18,246 nucleotides of DNA from positions 1 through 18,246 of the forward strand of contig CAPNDH010000028.1 of the NCBI GenBank assembly GCA_948664205.1. Direction: 5' to 3'. The stretch comes from an uncultured Clostridia bacterium. Its GTDB lineage: Bacteria > Bacillota > Clostridia > TANB77 > CAG-508. Of this stretch, positions 6,875-13,120 are shown one piece after another; position 1 is the stretch's first letter, and the number at the start of each line of letters is the position of its first letter. The position numbers and the translations under genes are program-made. Below the pieces are notes generated by a model. The model did not search any database. It was not told where the DNA came from and saw nothing but the letters and a program-made list of their open reading frames with translations.

Positions 6875-6918
6875 AAAAAGAAGCACACTACTTTTTAGGT
6901 AATGTGTTTCTTTTTATT
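6875..6918 (+). terminator. Terminator after the DUF4160/DUF2442 pair
   Basis: AAAAAGAA and CACA pair with TGTG and TTCTTTTT around a 15-nt loop, with a terminal T run. It ends the bicistron. Confidence 0.75.
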
Positions 6919-6951
6919 ACTTATCCAACTTCTATAAGTTTTGCAACAGTA

Positions 6952-7064
6952 ATTTGGTAAATTCTTTTTGTTTTCTGCTATTAGGACCGTTCCTAATCTA
7001 ACCAAATTATTATTGTTTGTTACTTGTGGTTCTTATCTATCTTGTTTCCGATTACGAACCGTCC
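6952..7064. repeat. Inverted-repeat remnant downstream of uvrA
   Basis: GGACCGTTCCTAATC (6984-6998) recurs inverted as GATTACGAACCGTCC (7050-7064) with two mismatches. AATTTGGT near 6952 pairs with ACCAAATT at 7001-7008. There is no ORF. The GGGGACGGTTCG motif resembles the GGGGACGTTTCC sequence upstream of uvrA (about 9936-9947). Confidence 0.4.
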
Positions 7065-7083
7065 CCAAAGCTACCCACCCTAG

Positions 7084-9913
7084 CTAGTCCAAATATTTCT
7101 TCAAAAACTTTCCTGTATAGCTTTGTTCATTTCTTACTATTTGCTCTGGTGAGCCTACTGCTATTATTTGACCGCCTTTGTCGCCACCTTCTGGGCCTAG
7201 GTCTATTATGTAGTCGGCTGTTTTTATTAGGTCTAGGTTGTGTTCTATTACTATTATGCTATTTCCTGTGTCTACTAGCCTTTGCAATATGTCTACTAGT
7301 TTGTGAACGTCTGCTATGTGAAGTCCAGTTGTTGGCTCATCTAAGATATATAGTGTTTTTCCAGTTGCTTTTTTTGATAGTTCAGTTGCTAATTTTACAC
7401 GTTGTGCTTCTCCACCAGATAATGTTGTTGATGGTTGCCCTAGTTTGATATAGCCTAAACCTACGTCATATAGTGTTTGTATTTTATTTTTTATTTTTGG
7501 TAGGTTTTTGAAGAATTCTAGTGCTTCTTCTACTGTCATATCTAGTACGTCTGATATTGTTTTTCCTTTATATTTTACTTCTAAGGTTTCTTTGTTATAT
7601 CTTTTTCCATGGCATACTTCACATGGCACATATACATCTGATAAGAAGTGCATTTCTATTTTTAATATACCATCTCCGTTACAAGCTTCACACCTTCCAC
7701 CTGCTACGTTAAAGCTGAATCTTCCTTTGTCATATCCACGCATCTTTGCTTCATTTGTTCCTGCAAATAAGTCTCTTATAAAGTCAAACACTCCTGTATA
7801 TGTTGCTGGGTTTGAACGTGGTGTTCTTCCTATTGGTGATTGGTCTATGTTTATTATTTTGTCTATGTTTTCTAGTCCTTTTACTTCTTTACATTTTCCT
7901 GGTTTTTCGTTTGAACCGTTTAAATCTCTTGCTACTGTTTTATATAGTATTTCATTTACTAGTGTGCTTTTTCCTGAGCCTGAAACACCTGTTACACATA
8001 CAAATTGACCTAATGGGAATTTTACATTTACATTTTTTAGGTTGTTTTGATTAGCTCCCTTTACTTCTATTGCTTTACCATTTGATTTTCTTCTTTTTGA
8101 AGGAACTTTTATTTGCTTTCTTCCACTTAGGTAGTCTCCCGTGACTGAGCCCTCTACTTTTTTAATTTCTTCAGCAGTTCCGCTGAGCCATTACTTTTCC
8201 TCCATGTACTCCTGCACCTGGTCCTATATCTATTATTTGGTCTGCAGCATACATTGTGTCTTCATCGTGTTCTACTACTAGTACTGTATTTCCTAAATCT
8301 CTTAATTTTTTTAGTGTTGCTATTAGTTTGTCATTATCTCTTTGGTGAAGACCTATACTTGGTTCATCTAGTATATATAGTACTCCTGTTAGGCCAGAAC
8401 CTATTTGTGTTGCTAAACGTATACGCTGTGCTTCCCCTCCTGATAAACTTCCTGCATTTCTTGATAGGGTTAAATATTCTAGCCCTACATCCATTAAAAA
8501 TTGAAGCCTTTTGTTTAGTTCTTTTAAAATTTGGTCTGCTATCATTGCATCTTTTTTGCTTAAAGTTAAAGAATTTAGGTAATATTTTATTTTATCTATT
8601 GACATGTCTGTTAGTTCATTTATGTTTTTATCTCCAACTTTTACTGATAAGCTATTTTTACTTAAACGTGCTCCACTACATGTAGGGCAGTCGCTTTCGC
8701 TCATGTACATTTCGTAAAAATCTCTCATTCCTTGTGATTTTGTTTCACTATGACGTCTTTCTAAGGTTGGTATTACTCCTTCAAAAGGCTGTGAAAACTT
8801 TCTTGTTCCTGCAAACGAGGTATATTCGAAATCTATTACTTCATCTCCTGTACCATAAAGAATTTTTTCCATAAAATCTCGTGGTAATTTTTTTATTGGT
8901 ACATCTTTTATTTTTACTCCATAGTGTTTTGCTATACTTTCAAAATACATTTTTGCCATAGTGTCGCCTTTTTTCATTGTGCTTGAACCAAAGGCTTTTA
9001 CCCCATCATATAGTGTTTTATTTTTATCTGGAATAATTAAATCTTCATCCATTTTCATCAAAAAGCCTATTCCACTACAACTTGGGCATGCACCATATGG
9101 GTTATTAAATGAAAACATTCTTGGTGTTAGTTCCCCTATGCTAATTCCACAATCTGGGCAAGCATAGTTTCCGCTATATAATGTTTCTGTTTTGTTTGTA
9201 GCATCTTCTATTAAAACTAATTTTTCCGCATATTTAAAAGCCATTTCTATATCTTCTGCTAATCTACTTCTAATATCTTCTTTTACAACTAGCCTATCTA
9301 TTATTAATTCAATATTGTGCTTTTTCTTTCTGTCTAAATCTAAGTCATCTGAAAGCTCTACCGTTTGACCATCTACCCTTGCACGTACAAAACCTTCTTT
9401 TTGGTAGCCTTCTAATTGTTTTACGAATTCTCCTTTTCTTCCTCTAACAATTGGTGCTAATACTTGAAGCTTTGTTCCTTCTTCTAGCTCCATAACCATA
9501 TCTACTATTTGGTCTACAGTTTGTTTTTGTATTTTTTTACCACAATGTGGGCAATATGGTACACCTATTCTTGCATATAGTAAACGGATATAGTCATATA
9601 TTTCTGTTACTGTACCTACTGTAGAACGTGGATTTTTAGAAGTTGTTTTTTGGTCTATTGATATTGCTGGTGAAAGCCCTACTATAGATTCTACCTCAGG
9701 TTTTTCCATTATACCTAAAAATTGCCTTGCATAGCTAGATAAGCTCTCTACATATCTTCTTTGACCTTCTGCATACAAAGTATCAAAAGCAAGTGATGAT
9801 TTACCTGAGCCTGAAAGACCTGTTATTACTACCAACTTGTCACGTGGTATTTCTATATTTATATCCTTTAAGTTATGCTCTTTTGCGCCTTTAATTATTA
9901 TTTTATCGTTCAT
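7084..9913 (-). CDS. uvrA: Excinuclease ABC subunit A, +1-recoded
   Basis: UvrA is the damage-recognition ATPase of nucleotide excision repair; it forms UvrA2B complexes on DNA. Both ABC modules are visible: Walker A GLSGSGKSS near residue 32 and GVSGSGKST near 646, with LSGGEAQR signatures near 485 and 830. Zinc-binding CxxC pairs are present: CPHCGKK, CPDCG, CPSCSG, CPTCSG, CEACNGDG and CEVCHGKRY. The start at 9913 has GGAGG upstream. The zero frame ends near 8171, three codons after an in-frame CGG at codon 578 (GGKVMAQ-CGG). Reading CGGA as Gly gives VMAQGTAEEIKK, the conserved GTPEEI-type linker, then GRTPRSNPATYTGVFDF, and continues to 7084, giving 942 aa, normal for UvrA. No other in-frame CGG was found in nearly 3 kb. 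uvrB lies on the same strand upstream, but the two are not in one operon. Confidence 0.95.
8179..8182 (-). other. CGGA +1 site (Gly578) in uvrA
   Basis: The minus strand reads GCT CAG CGG AAC TGC TGA. Dropping the C gives GCT CAG GGA ACT GCT GAA GAA ATT, the expected QGTAEEI. A zero-frame TGA comes three codons after the CGG, so a normal triplet reading truncates the protein at the first ABC module. Confidence 0.88.
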
Positions 9914-9924
9914 TTTTTCCTCCC

Positions 9925-10010
9925 TTTCCCATTGGGGACGTTTCCAAATGGGGTATCTGTCACTTTTTGCTGAGACTGTTAAAGCTTTGCTTGTTACAGT
10001 CTCAGTATGC
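9925..10010 (-). repeat. Hairpin-rich leader upstream of uvrA
   Basis: CTGAGACTGT and ACAGTCTCAG form a perfect 10-bp hairpin around 9969-10007. Closer to uvrA, CCCATT pairs with AATGGG around GGGGACGTTTCC, ending just before the uvrA GGAGG site. On the uvrA transcript these could act as a leader structure. They also resemble a decayed mobile repeat, given the similar GGGGACG motif on the far side of the gene. No SOS box was identified with confidence. Confidence 0.4.
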
Positions 10011-10077
10011 CGTAGCTGGGAATATTATACTATATTATTTTATAAAAAACAAGAGTTTGGTAATTATTTCCTGCAAA

Positions 10078-10113
10078 CCAAAAAATCAACTTTAATTAAA
10101 GTTGATTTTTTGG
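10078..10113. terminator. Perfect 36-nt palindromic terminator
   Basis: CCAAAAAATCAACTTTAA pairs fully with its complement, an 18-bp palindrome lying just downstream of the 10123 stop codon. T-rich ends make it a good terminator for the minus-strand gene. Confidence 0.75.
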
Positions 10114-10122
10114 TTGTATTAT

Positions 10123-10536
10123 TCAATTTTGTATATTCACCTTTTCAGATTTTATTAAATCTCCTATTGTTATATATTGCCTTTTTAATGCTTCTTCAGA
10201 AAGTTTTAGTGGTATATTATCCCTTTTTACAACTAAATCTCCTATTTCAACACTACAATGTGAAACTTTTTTGTATTTTCTGCCTTTTGTAGGGTCTATA
10301 TAGCTATATCCATCTTTTTCTTTAATTTTTCTTAAAATTTTGCAACTATCGAAGTAGCATTTTGTATTCCAGCCCGCTGTCCAAAATGTATTTCCAAAAT
10401 ACTCTATATCATAACATATATACATTTCACAACCTACCAATTCATTTAAAGGTATTCTGGTATTTAAAAATTCTTCCTGTTCCCGTCTTTCTTTTTCTTG
10501 TTTTCTTTTTTCTAAATATCTTTTAAAAATATTCAT
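10123..10536 (-). CDS. Hypothetical protein, 137 aa
   Basis: The start has AAAGGAGG upstream. A basic/acidic helical N-terminus (YLEKRKQEKERREQEEF) is followed by a compact domain with ELVGCEMYICYDIEYFGNTF, several Cys and Tyr residues, and a KVSHCSVEIGDLVVKRDNIP segment. No signal peptide or membrane helix. I do not recognise the family. Codon 18 is an in-frame CGG (10483-10485) within the charged helix, where Arg fits; a +1 shift there meets a stop soon, so it is read as a triplet. It is a single-gene unit with a consensus promoter and the palindromic terminator at 10078-10113. Confidence 0.7.
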   Translation of the reverse strand: MNIFKRYLEKRKQEKERREQEEFLNTRIPLNELVGCEMYICYDIEYFGNTFWTAGWNTKCYFDSCKILRKIKEKDGYSYIDPTKGRKYKKVSHCSVEIGDLVVKRDNIPLKLSEEALKRQYITIGDLIKSEKVNIQN

Positions 10537-10591
10537 TTTGTGCCCTCCTTTAATTAAAATAAGGTTTATATAATTGTTTACGTTGTTTAGA

Positions 10592-10620
10592 ATTATATTA
10601 TAAATTTATGTCAATGTCAA
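10592..10620 (-). promoter_or_regulatory. Consensus sigma-A promoter for the 10536 gene
   Basis: On the minus strand TTGACA (10615-10620), a 17-nt spacer and TATAAT (10592-10597). Both hexamers match consensus exactly. A second TTGACA overlaps the spacer. Confidence 0.8.
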
Positions 10621-10648
10621 CAAATATAGATTATTTATTAATTTTTTA

Positions 10649-10677
10649 TTGCTTTTTATGTAAATATCTGTTATAAT
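10649..10677 (+). promoter_or_regulatory. Sigma-A promoter for the 10734-11642 operon
   Basis: TTGCTT (10649-10654), a 17-nt spacer and TATAAT (10672-10677), about 55 nt upstream of the ATG. It diverges from the promoter at 10592-10620. Confidence 0.65.
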
Positions 10678-10733
10678 TAGCTTATTGTAACGTATAAATA
10701 TATTTTTCTAATAATTATAAGGAGGATTAATTT

Positions 10734-11327
10734 ATGATGAAATTACGGAGATGGAGTTCTTTAAACAAAGCTGAGAAGCTTGGAAGGAAAAATGCTTTTA
10801 AGAGTATGCTTATACTTGCTACCCCTATATTTTTTTTAATATTACTTCTTATATTATATGCTTCAGCAATTTTCAAACTAAGTTTTATTAGCACTATAGT
10901 ACATCTACTATCCTACAAAGCACCACTATTATTAATTCTTTTTTTACTTCTTCAGTTTGGTTGTCCTACCTTTTACTATTTTACAATAAGAAAAGATGCA
11001 ATAAACTCTGCTTATGATAAATTAGGAAAAGATTATAGCAAAAAGCTTGCTGAGAAAATGTTGGTGCGTGGTAAACCTACTAAAGTAAATCTTCTTAAAA
11101 CGCGTTATAGTCCTTACACAGACTTTATTTTAAAGGATTTACCTAGTAGAGGAGTTGACTATTATGCTGTACTCGAAGTAAATCAGAATATCATTGTAAT
11201 TTATCCAAAATTTTCAGATGAAAATGAAGCTGATTTCTTTGACGATATTAGTAATGAAAGAAGGAATAGATTTGATTTCATTGAAATGGAGGAATTTAGC
11301 TCTTTTTGTGAAGTATTGGATGATTAA
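10734..11327 (+). CDS. Hypothetical membrane protein, 197 aa
   Basis: GGAGG at 10721-10725 is 8 nt before the ATG. Two membrane helices are visible at about residues 28-50 (SMLILATPIFFLILLLILYA) and 60-80 (APLLLILFLLLQFGCP), with a basic N-terminus. A soluble, probably cytoplasmic C-terminal domain follows (YAVLEVNQNIIVIYPKFSDE). Codon 5 is an in-frame CGG (10746-10748), which must be a triplet, since +1 reading meets TAA after five codons. First gene of an operon with 11349-11642. No family is recognised. Confidence 0.7.
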   Translation: MMKLRRWSSLNKAEKLGRKNAFKSMLILATPIFFLILLLILYASAIFKLSFISTIVHLLSYKAPLLLILFLLLQFGCPTFYYFTIRKDAINSAYDKLGKDYSKKLAEKMLVRGKPTKVNLLKTRYSPYTDFILKDLPSRGVDYYAVLEVNQNIIVIYPKFSDENEADFFDDISNERRNRFDFIEMEEFSSFCEVLDD

Positions 11328-11348
11328 AACTTTAAGGAGGTAAGCTTT

Positions 11349-11642
11349 ATGACAAATTACAGCGGTTATTTGGAAAAAAGAATGGAAACTGAAGCAGTAT
11401 GGGGATTATTCTGTTGTTATGAAAAAATCACCTTAACTAAAGCTCGGCAACTTCGTAAGCTTGGCTTTGAGGTAACAGATTCAAAAAATTCTGAGTCTTC
11501 CCCCAGAATACACAGAATAGCTTGGAAAGATTCAGTGGTTAACTGTACGAATGTTCATGCTTTAGATCCTAAAAGTTATGCCTATACTTGGCCTCAGAAA
11601 CTTTGGATTATTGCAATGCAGAACAGAAAGTTGTTAGATTAA
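11349..11642 (+). CDS. Hypothetical protein, 97 aa
   Basis: It starts 21 nt after the membrane-protein gene with an AAGGAGG site. A small soluble protein with FCCYEKITLTKARQLRKLGF, suggestive of a helical N-terminal half, then RIAWKDSVVNCTNVHALDP and a Trp-containing C-terminus (YTWPQKLWIIAMQ). I do not recognise it. An in-frame CGG at codon 33 (11445-11447) is followed by CAA, and Arg fits the KARQLRK helix. The operon ends at the hairpin shared with cysE. Confidence 0.65.
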   Translation: MTNYSGYLEKRMETEAVWGLFCCYEKITLTKARQLRKLGFEVTDSKNSESSPRIHRIAWKDSVVNCTNVHALDPKSYAYTWPQKLWIIAMQNRKLLD

Positions 11643-11650
11643 TTCTCATC

Positions 11651-11700
11651 ATAATACAAAAAGATTCAACCAATTAAAAGGTTGAATCTTTTTGTATTAT
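11651..11700. terminator. Perfect 21-bp hairpin shared by the 11349 gene and cysE
   Basis: Arms 11651-11671 and 11680-11700 are exact complements around an 8-nt loop. The right arm is coding sequence for the last residues of CysE (IIQKDST). The T-rich right arm serves the plus-strand operon; the complementary arm serves cysE. Confidence 0.8.
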
Positions 11701-12206
11701 TTTTCCTGGGATTCCTACTACTGTCGAACTTTGTGGTATATCTTTTAATACTACTGAGTTTGCCCCTATTTTTACATTATTTCCTATTTTTATTGGACCG
11801 AAGTACCTTTGCTCCACACCCAACTATTACATTATTTCCCAAGTCCGGGTGCCTTTTATTCTTATCTTTTCCAGTTCCACCTAAAGTTACATTGTGATAT
11901 ATTGTACAATTATTTCCAACTGTAGCTGTTTCCCCTATTACTATTCCCATTCCATGGTCTATAAATAATCTTCTTCCTATTTTAGCTCCTGGGTGTATTT
12001 CTATTCCTGTAAAGAATCTTCCAAGCTGTGAATTTAACCTCGCTAGAAAGAACAGTTTATGCTTGTATAAAAAGTGTGATATTCTATGAAATACTAAAAT
12101 GTGAAAGCCGTGGATATAAAATTATTACTTCTAATACATTTCTAGAAGCGGGGTCCTTTTTTTGTATATTTTTAGCATCTTCGTATAATTCTTTAAAAAA
12201 ATTCAT
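11674..12206 (-). CDS. cysE: Serine O-acetyltransferase, doubly +1-recoded
   Basis: It transfers acetyl from acetyl-CoA to L-serine, giving O-acetylserine for cysteine synthesis. The start at 12206 has AAAGGTGAT upstream; the N-terminus reads MNFFKELYEDAKNIQKKDPA. The left-handed beta-helix hexapeptides are clear (IEIHPGAKIGRRLFIDHGMG, IGETATVGNNCTIYHNVTLG, HPDLGNNVIVGCGAKVLG), including catalytic-type HPGA and DHGMG motifs. Two in-frame CGG codons each break the zero frame: codon 33 (TAT CCA CGG CTT) and codon 136 (GTA CTT CGG TCC). Reading CGGC and CGGT as Gly gives YPGFHILVFHRISHF and KVLGPIKIGNN, both standard for the family, with a stop at 11674 and a length of 176 aa. In triplet reading the protein ends after about 40 residues. 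Confidence 0.93.
11797..11800 (-). other. CGGT +1 site (Gly136) in cysE
   Basis: The minus strand reads AAG GTA CTT CGG TCC AAT. Dropping the C gives GTA CTT GGT CCA ATA AAA ATA GGA (V-L-G-P-I-K-I-G), the conserved beta-helix turn. Second such site in this gene. Confidence 0.88.
12107..12110 (-). other. CGGC +1 site (Gly33) in cysE
   Basis: The minus strand reads TTA TAT CCA CGG CTT TCA. Dropping the C gives TAT CCA GGC TTT CAC ATT TTA (Y-P-G-F-H-I-L), the conserved N-terminal helix motif of serine acetyltransferases. Confidence 0.88.
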
Positions 12207-12257
12207 ATATATCACCTTTAGTATTATATGAATTTTTAATAAAAATGTTATTAGTGC

Positions 12258-12286
12258 TTGTAATTTATGTTAATGTATAGTATAAT
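12258..12286 (+). promoter_or_regulatory. Sigma-A promoter for the 12340-13075 operon
   Basis: TTGTAA (12258-12263), a 17-nt spacer and TATAAT (12281-12286), about 54 nt upstream of the first ATG. Confidence 0.65.
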
Positions 12287-12339
12287 CCTATTATAATTCG
12301 TAAATCACTTTCATTAAATAATTTTAAAGGAGGTATATT

Positions 12340-12711
12340 ATGAATCATAAATGTGAAGTCTTAGCAATGAAAAACTATAGTTTATCGCACTTATATGTTT
12401 GTAAAATATTTGAAGTCAAAACTAAACGTCAAATTGGTGTTAGAATACTATATAGAATATCTTTTTTCGAATCTACATTTATAGATCCATCTACTTTAGA
12501 AATATTTTATAATAATATTCATGATAGTAATGTAATTCAAAATAACTTTTATTGTAAAATTTGCAATACAATAGATTCTACAATAAAAAGTCCTCGCTAT
12601 GAAAAAATGTTTAAAAAAAGTTACTTGATAAAAGAAGAAATTGAGGAGCTTAATGAAATAATTTCAGAAACCTATTTTCAAATAAGGAGGGTACGCTATG
12701 ATGTTATTTAA
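12340..12711 (+). CDS. Hypothetical protein, 123 aa; paralogue of the next gene
   Basis: The ATG has AAAGGAGG upstream. The protein shares a layout with the 12698 product: an L-hydrophobic-hydrophobic-C-x-I opening (LYVCKIFEVK), a GVRILYR strand, a DPST...IFYN stretch, a FYCKICNTIDSTI segment, and a K-x-x-L-x-KEEIEELN C-terminal helix. No signal peptide or membrane span. The family is not recognised. The last codons overlap the start of 12698 in another frame, so the two are coupled. No in-frame CGG. Confidence 0.7.
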   Translation: MNHKCEVLAMKNYSLSHLYVCKIFEVKTKRQIGVRILYRISFFESTFIDPSTLEIFYNNIHDSNVIQNNFYCKICNTIDSTIKSPRYEKMFKKSYLIKEEIEELNEIISETYFQIRRVRYDVI

Positions 12712-13075
12712 AAAGTTTAAACGGTTTGAGGTAAGCAAGTTATTTATTTGTGCGATTTATAGAGCTGATAATCTTCGATATAAGTCTTATTTTGGAATGA
12801 TTGGTGAATATGAATCGTTATGGAACAAATGTTTCTTAGGTATAAGAATTTTATATGGTAATGGTAAAATTCTTAAAGATCCTATCTATGATACCGAGTA
12901 TGTAGCTGAAGTTGATTCTTTGAAACCGCATAAAAATCTTTACTACAAAAAACTTGCAAATATTGCAGATATTTTTGATATAACAATTGGTAAAAAAACA
13001 AAGATATCACTGACTAAAATTGAAGAACTAAATTCTATTTTAAAAGTAGAATATGATAGACAGGAAAATAAATAA
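12698..13075 (+). CDS. Hypothetical protein, 125 aa; paralogue of the previous gene
   Basis: An AAGGAGGG site lies inside the preceding gene, 7 nt before this ATG, and the ORFs overlap by 14 nt. Shared motifs with the neighbour: LFICAIYRAD, LGIRILYGNGK, DPIYDTEYV, NLYYKKLANIADIFDITIGK and SLTKIEELNSIL. The pair looks like a tandem duplication that has diverged strongly. An in-frame CGG at codon 9 (12722-12724, KFKRFEV) is read as a triplet; +1 reading would meet TAA after three codons. Confidence 0.7.
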   Translation: MMLFKKFKRFEVSKLFICAIYRADNLRYKSYFGMIGEYESLWNKCFLGIRILYGNGKILKDPIYDTEYVAEVDSLKPHKNLYYKKLANIADIFDITIGKKTKISLTKIEELNSILKVEYDRQENK

Positions 13076-13120
13076 AATCAAAGAGTTGCAACCTAATTTG
13101 GTTGCAACTCTTTGATTTTA
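13073..13120. terminator. Perfect 21-bp hairpin shared by the 12698 gene and uvrB
   Basis: Arms 13073-13093 and 13100-13120 are exact complements around loop TAATTT. The left arm starts on the stop codon of the plus-strand gene; the right arm encodes the UvrB C-terminus (KIKELQ). Bidirectional terminator for two convergent genes. Confidence 0.85.

Noticed and set aside
7017..9167. Plus-strand Leu/Phe-rich ORFs opposite uvrA, and similar ones opposite uvrB and murD
   Set aside because: They are antisense shadows without ribosome binding sites and with composition typical of reverse-frame AT-rich coding sequence.
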